From NCBI GenBank assembly GCA_013433145.1, contig CM024187.1, positions 4,852,826-4,916,825 on the forward strand: a DNA stretch of 64,000 nucleotides, given 5' to 3'. Positions 12,039 through 32,100 of the stretch are shown piece after piece. Both the position numbers and the translations under genes were made by a program. The notes beneath the pieces are model-generated. The model was not told the DNA's origin and searched no databases. It worked only from the letters and a program-made list of their open reading frames with translations. The stretch comes from Ascaris suum (taxonomy: Eukaryota; Nematoda; Chromadorea; Rhabditida; Ascarididae). The first letter of the stretch is position 1; the number at the start of each line of letters is the position of its first letter.

Positions 12039-12195
12039 GACCATCGGATCTCTATTTGGTGGAACTCTTGTTGAGGAATTCAATGAGTTGGGAAAGAGGA
12101 AGTTAAATTTGCCAAGACCTACACTTCACAAAATAGTGACATTCGTTCGCAGTAATAATATCACCAGCGATTTATTTTTGCTTCGCACTATTTGA
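12039..12195 (+). pseudogene. Weak RhoGAP-domain-like fragment
   Basis: Behind a good acceptor (CATTTCAG ending at 12038) a frame encodes LFGGTLVEEFNELGK followed by LPRPTLHKIVTFVRSNN and a stop at 12193-12195. The pattern FG-x-x-L, then a Pro-led helix and FIR/FVR-type residues, resembles the first 40 residues of RhoGAP domains, which go on to an arginine-finger Gly-x-x-Arg loop that is not present here. The frame that follows in another phase (12192-12386) is Ser- and Cys-rich and not recognisable. The resemblance is from memory and weak; a chance frame is possible. Confidence 0.2.
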
Positions 12196-13181
12196 GCCAA
12201 AAAACAAGGATTTCACCAGTAAAGCAAGCGGTTGCTCCTCCCAGTAAGAAATATGCGTGCCTTAATGATAGCTCCTCATCGGAAAATGAAGAATGTTTTT
12301 GCGAACCCTCCTGTAAGGAAAACATTTTACCACTGGTCAACTGTGGCACATCTGTTTACATTTATAGAGTGACGGCAGGGTATTAAATTGCGCATTGCAA
12401 GAATGAAAGTGATCGCTTGTAGCCATAAATGGTTTCCGGTCTGACCAATTTTTATCCTATCCGTTCAATGTTGGATTCAGTCCGGAAGATTTCGAAAACA
12501 GTGAACATTATCTGTAAAAAAAATCACTCGTTGGGTCAATATGAAAGAGAATTGGTGACGAGCATCAAATGAGCACCTGAAATGCCATTGCGGGACAATG
12601 GCCCAATTTAAATACACCAAGGCAAGACGGCAGGAACGATGATGATGTTGATTCCAATGAGCGGTTACATTGAACGTCACCGCGGAAAAGGGTAACACAT
12701 TTTTCTTGGGGTCACAATTAGAAAAGGTTATCGCCTCGAGGAAAACGGGACGTTTCGTCGTAATACATCGTAAAGGAACGGCAGAAATGGACGTTGACAG
12801 GAGTTGGCTCCCCAAAATGTGCGGTACTGAATTTGAGAGATCTTATACAGCGAACACAGAAAGGAAAAGCGCCGTCTGCGGTGAAGAGCACCTAAAATTG
12901 TCACTCTCTGACCACAACATAATCACTATATACAGTTCTATTTTCACTTTTGCTAAATAGCAGAGAAAGAGACAATTGAACTGGTGAATCAACAAGATGG
13001 CGAAACAGCGAACATGGATATGAAGCGGCGATACGTTGAGGCGACACTCAACTTGGGCATTCAACACATGAATCAACAACCGCAGATCCGATGTTTGTTG
13101 AGAAACTTCCACACATTAATAGCTGCTTCTGAAGACATCTCCTGTGGAGCACAATTTTGAGACCTAAAAGGGAAGTAAAAC

Positions 13182-13442
13182 GTGCGAAATACAGTCTCCT
13201 GCAAGGATAGATTTCGTAATTCAGCTGTACCGCTTATGCACAAGTTAAATAATTTATCCATTGTTATCTGTCAGCGAGCAAGAAAGGATTCGTTCAAAAA
13301 TGGTGAAGAGGAAAACTTTTCACAAACAGATGAGCATCCACTCGATCGATCGTATTATGGCCGTCAACGCATTATGCACCGCCTACTTTACAAATATTAC
13401 TGGCCCATCAAGGAGTGGTGGATGGGATTGAAGTCTTTCTGA
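13182..13442 (+). mobile_element. Probable decayed retroelement integrase (zinc-binding region) fragment
   Basis: At 13335-13421 the plus strand encodes a His, then SYYGRQRIMHRLLYKYYWP followed by IKEWW. This matches the pattern of the N-terminal HHCC region of retrotransposon integrases, where His-x-G-x-x-(R/K)-T and then the highly recurrent Y-Y/F-W-P-x-(M/I) precede the Cys-x-x-Cys pair. The frame ends soon after, and the Cys pair is not seen in frame, so the copy is broken. Adjacent sequence (13440-14020) is GC-richer and has protein-like pieces in shifting frames, consistent with a decayed element. Exact limits and family are unknown. Confidence 0.35.
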
Positions 13443-14028
13443 TGACTGGCCTTATTGCAGATTTTCATATTTGTGTTGATGGCGTTGAGCAGAAATTTCA
13501 GAACAGGCATGGCAGACGGACTATCGAATCGGATTGACATGGCACTTCATTGGCCGCTTTTGCAGCAGAATGCCTAAAGAAGGCACAACAGAATTACTTG
13601 GTGGAAAAGCATTTTCACACAAAAGTTTAAATCTGGTTCGCGCCAACATATGGTCTTCTTTCGCTTCAAGGTAGAAGAAGCCCTTTGACATTGCTGAAAG
13701 GAGAGGTGTTGCGTTCCCTGAAGGTTAGAGATTCGAAGCGAACAATAACATGCCATACTGCCGAGCGGTGTTTGAAAACTAAGCTGCCTACGAATGACAG
13801 CCCTGATGCACTGTTGTGACTAGCAGCTGCGACATGGAGGGGGACAGAGCGCAGGAGCTGATAACCGTCTGTTGATGCCGACGCGCAAGATCACAAGCGA
13901 GAGAGAAGTAGTTTACGGGGGGGAGCACCATGGCCCAAACACGAGTAAAGCCAAAGACATAGAAACGGGTCGAAGCCAACTTATACATGCCCCAGATATC
14001 GCCCGAGGTGGCACAAGCGCACATAAGT

Positions 14029-14112
14029 GTACGAGTAAATGTAATTATTGCATGAGCAGAACAAAAACAATAAACGAGAATCGACTATGCGAATAAATGT
14101 GATTACTGCATT
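14029..14112. repeat. Imperfect direct repeat (two 26-nt units, 58-nt offset)
   Basis: Units at 14029-14054 and 14087-14112 share 20 of 26 bases around AAATGT and TGCAT. They lie at the end of the GC-richer block that follows the integrase-like fragment and may belong to the same element. Confidence 0.5.
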
Positions 14113-14725
14113 TATTTGTTAGCTCACAAGTAGATGTCTTGAGTTGGCTTCCCGATGCCATATCCAACATGCACCATTTCAGCGTCGAGGTTGACGCTGA
14201 GCACAAAAGCTGGTAGTCTACCTTTGGTCCATCATTGCTTAACTAGAATCCAGATCGCTCGAAGCGTGGCCCATGCATTCCTTACAGCCTTTCACAAGTC
14301 CGCGCGATAATTTCGGCCGGTTACTCTTATCGACAAAGTAATGAGCATGCTTTATCGCTTAGACATATTAATAGCTCAGAAATAGAGTCCTCTCTAAAAT
14401 ACTGAAATGGCTATGCTTTTTTTGTCTAACTCAGAAATATTTGAGAAGTGTACAGGCATATATAGGCTAAAATGCTCAAGACCACATCATCTCATCGTTT
14501 AAAACCTAATACGCGGAATGCATTTTTGCAGCTCCCAATGAAGGAATTATTTGCAGGAATATGTTCACAAACTGAGGTTTGCCTGAATGGGTGCTGGATA
14601 CTATTCTCTGCTTAACGCTTCAAATGGTCAATTCGAGGAACAGAAGTTTTCGTGTGAAAATAATGTGAACATAAGATGTACAAAACTCACTTGATCGTTT
14701 CATTGAAGTGCTTTCTACAATTTAT

Positions 14726-23165
<8,440 letters not shown>

Positions 23166-23172
23166 ATCGTTG

Positions 23173-23179
23173 CTGAAAA
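23173..23179 (-). promoter_or_regulatory. Putative spliced-leader or 5'-UTR acceptor of trehalase A
   Basis: TTTTCAG on the minus strand lies 7 nt before the start codon at 23165, fitting a trans-spliced start and supporting the chosen ATG. Confidence 0.5.
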
Positions 23180-24202
23180 TCATTTTAATCAAATGTCAAA
23201 TCGTTCACAAGATATTTTCAAAAATGAGTTTCTTCCCATTCTGCCTACTTACAGTAAAGCAATCTGACTGCAGTGTTTTAACATGAGTTTCTCAAAAAAG
23301 TGGACGAAGTGGATCAGCAATCGAGATAATGCGTTCTCGATTGGCTAGGCAGTACAAAAATGCGTCAGATGTGAGAGTATTTGTGAGGACGTTAGGCTAA
23401 GCAAAATTTGTGGATGAAATTGAAAGCAGAACACAGCGACAGTGATCACATAAAGCAATTGAAGTTCGTTTAAGGAAATTGTCAAAACAATCGATAGGTA
23501 TGCTAATACGGCCATTGATGGTTTCAGAAACGATGTCATAAACTGCAGCAATTAATTCTCTTTCATAAGAACTACAGTAGTGGTTCATCAGAGAGTTTAT
23601 AAATGGCATGTGCAAATTAATGGCCATAAAATTATAACCACACCTGGTGATCAATAATGATCAAAAATTAGGTAGAAAGAAAATGAAAAAGTTATCACTA
23701 AATACAACAGCAAGTGCGTATACTGATATATGCTTGAAGGGTTATCAAAATTGAGCGGTGGGATTTTGCAATTTCTATGCGAAGCCAGGTCACCACATAA
23801 CCATAGCACGATGAACCATTTGAGCCTGCTGCCTAAGTAACTTCAGGCGTTCGTTTCTCTGAATCATTCCAATCTTTTTTTAAAGACTTGTTAACACAAT
23901 TTTACTTTTGGTTTAGTGGCAAAATCTTATCTCTAACAACATCTCCGGCGCCTATCTCATATGCATTCAGCAAATGAATCATCGAGATACAAATAAAATA
24001 TTTTAGTCAGGAACAATTCTCCAGTGAAAAGAAAATCGACATTAGGGTACTGCCATCTTATGTATGAATTTCATTCAATGCTGCTTGGTGGAATTTTCGA
24101 GAACAACTGGTTCTCTCAAGCATATTCATGGAACAAAGATTGTAGTATACTTTCGTTTGTGTTTGGATTTTAAGTATTTGCTTAGCCAAGGTTTGAAGAA
24201 CT

Positions 24203-24234
24203 GGGGGGTGGGAGGAGGAGGAGGGGGGGGGGTG
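24203..24234 (+). repeat. G-rich tract with quadruplex potential
   Basis: Thirty-two bases made of G runs separated by single T or A residues, in an otherwise AT-rich spacer. It contains at least four G runs, so a G-quadruplex is possible on the plus strand. Confidence 0.75.
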
Positions 24235-24598
24235 CACTTTATGAGTACATAGTTCACTTTCACATTCCTTATCATTATGCGTGTTGGCATAACGTTTCAA
24301 AGACCAGAGTACCACTATCGCACAGCTTGTGACTTTAACTCTCCAGTTGTAGCCACCCAAATAATACAACTATATCAATACATTGCTCGCTTCCTATGCG
24401 TTCAGTATTTCATGTAATTGAATACTTATCATTGAAGCCATAATTTTTCTCAGAAAGTATTAAATTTTGGTGGAGAACAAACCATCATTGATAGCAACCA
24501 GCATACAATGAAAAGTGAGAATTTTTAAAGAGAGTCTACCACATGAAGAGGTAAACAATGGAGAAGCGTTTGTGGCGCTGACATATAAAAGAAAGAAA

Positions 24599-24934
24599 TT
24601 ACTTGTTTGTCCTCCTGCATAATTTTGTTCCATCACGAGAGCAATCAGTTGGCAAAAAATGATGTATTGATTCCTGCACAAGTTTAAATAAGCGTGTTAA
24701 AACTCCGATGGTAATTGAGTTCACCATTGTGAAAATATCAAATGTCCATACGAATATGTAAATGATTGTACAGGTGTATGCAAAGAACAGTCTCAAGTGC
24801 GATAAAGGGTTTGTTGTGAACTCATTCGTTATCAAAAAGTGGATACTACTTGAGTGAAAATCAGTATGAGCAAGACTAAAGTAGTCTTTATAGAGTTCGC
24901 AGTAGCAGCAACCAAAGTTTACAGCTATCGAATT
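24599..24934 (-). other. Candidate exon of an unidentified membrane protein
   Basis: A minus-strand frame of about 110 codons reads a Cys-rich piece (VNFGCCYCELYKDYF), then two adjoining hydrophobic stretches (LRLFFAYTCTIIYIFVW and IFTMVNSITIGVLTRLF). This resembles part of a multi-pass receptor, but I cannot name a family. AT-rich DNA easily produces hydrophobic frames, and the splice sites are not convincing. Confidence 0.22.
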
Positions 24935-26073
24935 TTAAAGGTGAGAGAGACAGAAATCACCTATGAAAGTGCAAGTGCTTAGAGGTTAACAATATCTGTA
25001 CCGAGTTTTTCCTTTTTCTTTTAAAATCTGCTTAATGACCGTATCCGACTGCTGTCTAGAAACTCAATGAGACGATGAAACAATCGGTGTCATTTTCGCA
25101 CTCGACTGTCTACGCAACAAAATATTTTTTGGGATTGATGATATTCTTTTATTTTTTGCGATAGGCAGCCCTAATAGAATCCACTAACTACTGGCCTGCT
25201 TTTTATGACTTACACAAAGATATGTTCGATTGTGACACCGTGAAACGTGTCCACAACATCGACATCACCGAAAAAGCTGTAAGATGAAATCTTTGACATC
25301 AGTCCACTCCGCATGCTTCTTCTACTAGTCGTATCAAATCATAAATATTGGTCTTTAAGGTATACTACGTTATCGCATTCACAGCAACAATTCACTGCCA
25401 TAGAGCCAACACTTTAACAGTCGCTTGTCACTTGCAACGGGTAAGTTTGGTCACTAACTAGTCTTAGTTTAATAACTTCAATGTGTTCATGATGATTTGT
25501 GCTCCATATCTATGCGTCATTTCCAGCAAAAGCAAGATAGTTGCATTCTTATCCAATATTACCAAATGTGGCGGCTTTTTTCTCAACACAACCATACGAT
25601 TGCAATCGAATTCTAGCGTTTATAAAAAGTGCTATCAATTAGTCGTCTGGTATATGCAACTGCCTGGCCATGAACACCTTGAGTTGATTTGCCTTACGAT
25701 CGAAATCTGCCTTATGAATCAAATTTCGTCGAGACGATCAAAATTGGTTCCAATCTGCCTCATGAAGCTTTTTTGAAATAACTATACTGCAAGCCAGTTG
25801 AAGAGTGAATAATTCCACTGCATGCAAAATGCGTTAGAGAATTTTTAAAACCGTCTAACAAATAAATGAGCTGTTGACAGTTATCAGTAAAATCAATTCA
25901 CAAAGAAAAGATGAGAGGTGATAAGGATAAACTGCCATAAAATCACTAACGCAATGTATTTTCCTCGAAAAATTTCACGCGATTAGCGTCAATAGACTCT
26001 ATCAAAAACATTGCTTTGATTACTTTTCCACTCCAGTGAGATGAATATTATGTATCTAAATGGAGCATATGCG

Positions 26074-26277
26074 CTAATGGTTTTCTTTGTCACGAGCACC
26101 GCATAGAAGACGATCGATGTGACCTTTATGTTCATTATCTGCTTGGTTATAGTCCAAACCGATCATCGATAACCGGTAGATCAACATGATATCGGTGAAA
26201 TGACTCAGTACGGCTCTTAATCTTGAATTACACAGCAGCCAAAGGATAAAAATGGAAAAAATAAACGAAGAGACCAC
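26074..26277 (-). other. Candidate exon with one transmembrane-like segment
   Basis: The frame starts with a hydrophobic helix (SFIFSIFILWLLC) followed by a polar tail (GLDYNQADNEHKGHIDRLL) and a stop. It lies upstream, on the same strand, of the hydrophobic frame at 24599-24934. A joined gene is possible but no phase-consistent junction was found. Confidence 0.18.
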
Positions 26278-29172
26278 ATTAGTGATATCTTACGCAGTGT
26301 TCAGTTGTCTATTAATCGTGTAGTAGAACCACTCTTCTGCAAGAAAGACCAATGAAGACAGAAGAAAAGAGATTCTTGAGCCGTAATGAACGAATGGAAA
26401 TTTGTACATTTCCAACGATATTTACTACAACTACCTCAACAAGAAGTGAATCTGAAATTCTCGTAATGGTTTTCAGCGTTTTGCGTCGAATGAGACTGCA
26501 ATTCTGCAGAGAAACACAATTTGAAAGGCACCTTCCGATTCAGATTTTGTTAGCGGTAGGTTTAAAAAAATTCTTTCAAATCTTTCAAAAATTCATTTCG
26601 CTGTTCATGTGAGTGGTCAATGAAATGGCGAATGAAAGCTAGTCAAGAGATGAGTGAAGCAATTGTTGAATAAAGAAATAAGTCAACAGTCCCTGATCCT
26701 CAGTAGACTTTGCCAAATGAAAAGAAAACTTTTTAACTACAAAAGCCCAAATTCTTTGGGTGGAGGACTTTTTTTTCACTGCCTTCTACTTTTCAACGTT
26801 CATTCCACATTCGATGTTTATTACTCCTCTCAAACTGATCAGAAATATAGGTGCCAATAATACTTCAAATTCATATTCTACAGCTTGCAATTCGCATCGG
26901 ACAAATGTAAGTGCACCATTTCCTAATGTCCTCAGGGAAATTCAGCAGTTAACGCTTTAAAGCAAGGACAAAACGATGAAACACAGTTCGCGTAGACTAG
27001 ACGAAAAGCTGTTGATGTATCAGTTATAATCGCCGAAGATGAGCGGAAAATCAGGTTTCATTTGATGTGAAAAATGCAAAACAAGTAGGTTCCTTACTGC
27101 TGTATACAAAATAAAAAGAATATGGCAGCCGACATTTGGAAAGTGGCAGTCGAAAAAAAAGCGCATACGCTGATTAGAGTGCGTTTCAATAGGAGGTGAA
27201 GAGTCATAATGTTCAGGATGCACATTTGCAGGTGGTGATGTCAGTGGTTGTGCAAGCGCAGTGCGCAACGACCACATTTCATTGAGCCCCTTACGGTGTC
27301 ATTTTTTGACCATATCGCAAAGTCAACCCAAGATGGCCACATTTCGTTTAGATACTTTCGAACATCATCGTTTTCCCGCCCACCTGATTACCTTCGATGC
27401 TATATCCGAGTGATTTTAGCAGAGGAACCTTACCCGTGCGTGAGAAGTAGTAAGTTTTGCTTTCTGTCTTTCAGACTTTCTGAAAATTTCAACATTAGTT
27501 TCAAATAATCATTCGACATAGCGCTCAGGAATTCTGATCTCAAGTGACAGTGGACCCATTGAATTAGCTGCGGATATAAGGACTGGCTAACTTCGTATAA
27601 TTGAAAATATTTAAAATATCCACTATGACAACATAAATGATATTGATAATTTTGAGTTGCTTTAGAAGCAAGTCGGTTCTTACGGGATTCGTCACTCTAG
27701 GAGCGCTAATTTAGGAATTGCGCATTGCGCAGTGTACGATGAGAATCTGAGATTATGCGATGTTTAAGATTTTTTCAAGAAATATGCTTCGATATCTTCG
27801 ACTGCCGTTGACAATGGCCTCATAAGAGTTTCTGACAATGTTTCAACGATACAAAATACATGCGACTGAGAAGTCGAAAACTCGCGTACGACCTGAATCT
27901 ACGTTGACGCAAAGCCAATCGAGAAGATAACGATAAACGAAAATCTGCACAAAGAGAAAAGTTACTTCATCGGATTCATCAAGTCGCTTTTACTGCTCAT
28001 TTTGCAATAGGCCACTCACATTTTGCCAAGATCCTATTTTTAGGTAGACTGCATTGTGTGCTATTTTAGCAGTGATCCCACTGAACGGTCCATTCCAAAC
28101 CAGAATTTTTGTTCCATCTCTTATGAACTTGTCACTCGCACATAACTGCAACTTGTAGCCATCAAAAATCTATATTTACAACGTATTTTCGTTTTTAGCT
28201 ATCGTATATACCCCACATTCCGAGTCATGAAGACTCGAAATACAGAAAAGATTATACCTTTATGTATTGACGAAGATTTTATTCGCATGAAATGAATGTA
28301 TCACAGATGTTTGCAACAAAAGCAGACGTCAAGAGAGAATTTTTCGCATTCACTTCAAGACGTTATCACAGCCATAAACGCCAATCAACAACATTTCTGT
28401 TCGCATGCTAACATTTAAAAAAATTTGACAGATATAGAATTTAATTTTTGCATAAAAACTGAATATCGTGCACTCCTAATTGCTCAGAGATTAGTACTTC
28501 CTAAGTTGAATCTTAGATACTCCACATAATTTATTCAATTTCCATATTTCAGCTTTCTGTATTTCAAATTAGGTTTTCAGCCAAGAAATTTTGACGATTC
28601 TATTAAATATTGTGACAACCAATTAAAAACTTCTGAAAGAAAGAAAAAAAAATTGCTGAAGTCAAAAACTATCAGGATCGAAAGTTTTGATCGGAGTTCG
28701 CATCAATGCGTATTCCACTCTGCCCTCATTCTCAACTCTAGTTCCTATTTCATTTAAGTTTAAAGCCTGTGGAATAAAGAGGAAATAGCTGGGAAAATAC
28801 TTAAACAGTCAGAAAATGATCAACGTATTTTCATTATCTATGGTTAAAAATTTCCTACCGCCTACAAGAATTCTACCGCTTTACTTCGCTCTTTCGCTCA
28901 CTCTCATTTATCAAACTGCGGCCTGTAAATTACAATATCCCATGTGCTCTCACTATAAAGCAAACCTTTGATTAAGACAATATTATCCTTCATCAACAAG
29001 AATATATCATAGATAACTATTTGTATTACAAGTGCAGTGTAAAGACACATTTGGAACAAGCTCGATTCGGAACTGTATCACGAATTCATTTACAACGTCG
29101 TTTCTTATTGTACACTCCCGTTATCTCAGTTATAGCTCCCGCTTGCAGTATGAATACAACGGCAATATCCAC

Positions 29173-32100
29173 TCAAACAACGTGAAAGGCAAAATCTAGA
29201 AGAAGAACTAAAATCAAGTTAAGAGTTGCTGGCAATAGCGATAGAGAAGCAGCACTTGAAGTGTTGAATTCATAACTCTCGAATGCACGATGTAAACTTG
29301 AAGTGCTTGCTTCGTTGGCTAGTGGACTCACTCGAAGCCGATTGTAATATGTGGTCAACAGACTCAATATCACTCCGTTCGTCCATCCATATCCATCCTT
29401 AACGCAAAAATTACAGTAGAATCATTTAGTTACTCATTTTATTGATATCTGTTTCCGGTGATGTTGAATAATTTAAAATGTTGAGGTCCAATTAGAGGAC
29501 TTGAATTTGCCTGTCAATCTGCGAGGAAAATCCGATCCTCAGTTAAATTAAAATTCCTTAACAATCTTTCTTTGCTTGCTAACGAAAAATTGTTGCCTGT
29601 TTTGCAACTGGGTTTAAGTGCCGACGCGCATTCAGTAGTCATAGATTTTAAGCATAGGATACGCAAACTGAAATTCCATGACTGATGTAACAAATTTGAA
29701 AACGTTCAGTTGTGCCGTTATGTTCGCGCGTTGAAATTCAGTACTCCAGTGGCAGCACAATAAACGCTGTTTACAATTCCTATAAATCCAACTAGAATCC
29801 TTTAGAAGGGCAAAACAAAATTTCTTTCAACTGAGAAGCGGCAACAGCTAACACGGCCTTTTATTAGTGGCCGGTATAGTCCTTGGAAAACTTCGAACGG
29901 CCGTATCATCTAGATCAAACTCTACCCCTCATGATGCCTCCACTCGCATTATGCCAAGTCCCTGTTCATTTCTTACATTCCTCTTCTTTTTCGTTTCTTT
30001 CCAATTTATTCAGCAAATACTTTGTATATGACTCGATGCACTATCGCATTTGCAACTGCAAGAAAATGAATGCAATTCTACCTGTACAACATATTCGCCA
30101 CCTGCTCCAGGCTGAGGAACTGTACCGTTTACGTCGTACTGCAAAAGACCATAAAAATTGGATAAATAAGTAAATAAACCAGCATAACGCAATGAAGAAT
30201 AATAAGCTCTGCTAACAGTATCTGGGCTATCTTTCAACGCCAATCGTTTCCTTTTCCCGACATATTGAACTTGCCTACCTCGACTGATCTTCAGTTCGGT
30301 TTAGTACTTTCATCATTTGGTTTTTGCTAGACTTACTTGTCGAAGACGGTCACATTTCTCTACCCTTACGACGGAATGGAATATCAAGTCAAAAATGCGC
30401 AACAAGCACGTGAGCAATGGTTGTGAGCAAACTTACTTTTTCCCACATATGTCCCGTTTTCTTGAACACCGCGTAGTTTCCTTGGACCCACTTTTGCGCC
30501 AATCGAAATGCCTCAAATAATGGGAAGACGTTTGCACAAGTTCGGATGACACATGCTCCCGTCTCAACCAACACCCTTTTCCTCACCGTCTCTTCCAACA
30601 ATCTCGACTAACGTCAAGAATTTGATGCTCATAATTTCTGAGTTAGCTGTGATTTCAGAAAAAAAAAAGAAAAGAAAACATGTCGTCTACTAGTTGAAAA
30701 ACTGACGAGAGAGAATTTTTCACGCGATTAAGTTGAAAATTTAGCTGTAAAGGTCATCAACTTAAATGGGTAAAATTTAGCGGCAAAAGAAGAAATAATA
30801 TCTACGATCATGAGTTTTAATACTTCAGTCCACAATACGTTCGGTTTAAAGAATCGAATCCTCTTTCTGTCTGTAAACACCCGTGATATCCTGAGACTTG
30901 TATCTCTTATGATTCCGATAAGTCAGGACACTTGATTTCTCCATGGATGCCTGTAAAACCTACCTCTTCTTGCATTTGAGCGCTGTCTGATTTTCGAAGT
31001 CCTTCAATAATCATATGGTTTAGTGGACTCCATCCGTTGGGAAAATCCCACTGTTGTTCACTACCAACAATCAAACTCGACGGCACACCACCCGGAAATT
31101 CGAATGCACGCGACATCTTAAAAAAATTTTTGAGAAATGTCCTCATATCACTTGTCGCGACTTCCACATTGTAGACGTTACGACATTCGAGCGTTTCAAC
31201 CGCACAACTTTTCTTAGTTTTCACAGAGCTATCATCAAACCAGACTTGTACAATAACACTGTATTGCACTTCCTCGGCTTATTTTTTTCCCAACGACTCT
31301 TATTGGCTTCACATCTCAATAATTCTTGTTTCACCACTAAACACCGAATAAAAACACTGTCTTCGCGACATACGTATTCCTGAAAGGTGTTATAGGCTAC
31401 GCGCTGTAGTGCTCCGAAAAATAGACGATGAAGAATGGCTAGCAAAAAGTTTCATTCATAAAATATCTAAAATATTTACAATCAGTGGGTTTCTGCAAAC
31501 GCCTCAAAGTCAGCTAGCTTAGCATGCACAGACAGAAGAAAGGTCACTGAAATTTGATCTACTCACATTCATGAAACGTACGATCGCATGCGACTTGGCT
31601 AAGTTCAACGGCTGATAGCATCCGGTGAAGAGGGGAACTGCGCTAGATGGATAGAATTCAATGTTATGCGACCTCTTTGGTATATTGTAGTCGAACCACG
31701 CTCCTTCGCTCTCATTATAAAACACATATTGCATCGCATAGCGGAAATCTTCGCGAAGATAGCGAAACTTCTTTGACTTTGCTATATTCCCTAAAAAACA
31801 GATACTCTTAGTATTAAGCTAATATTGTTGTATTAAAACCCGGAACGAAGTCAGTAAAACCCCGAAGATGTGATGGATGAAAATCGTACCCATGATCACA
31901 TGTGGAAGGAAATAGGAGGCAAACATTAGTGCACAGAAAGGGTTGCCCGATGATGAATCATAGCTCTCACGACCGCAAGGGCTTTTTCATGTCTGCGGAC
32001 CCCCGCGAGAGATTCTGGCGTTTCGGAAATCCCTCGTGGGGATCACGGACATTTGGAGAGAAAGAAACCCCGCGAGAGATGGTAGTTGAAAAAAGCTTGA

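Larger units (their letters stand above)
23180..29172. other. Six-kilobase spacer between the two trehalase genes
   Basis: The promoter of copy A and the 3' region of copy B must lie here. Apart from two hydrophobic minus-strand frames (24599-24934 and 26074-26277) and a G-rich tract, only short frames are seen. The distance is far beyond the roughly 100-nt gaps of nematode operons, so the copies are probably transcribed separately. Confidence 0.5.

Noticed and set aside
23397..23654. 85-codon minus-strand frame just upstream of trehalase A
   Set aside because: Protein-like in places, but the trehalase A start with signal peptide and acceptor at 23173 is self-sufficient, and no junction joins them.
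27256..27280. Short similarity to 59911-59940 (GCGCAGTGCG and GACCACATTT)
   Set aside because: Only two 10-11 nt matches with different spacing; too weak to call a repeat family.
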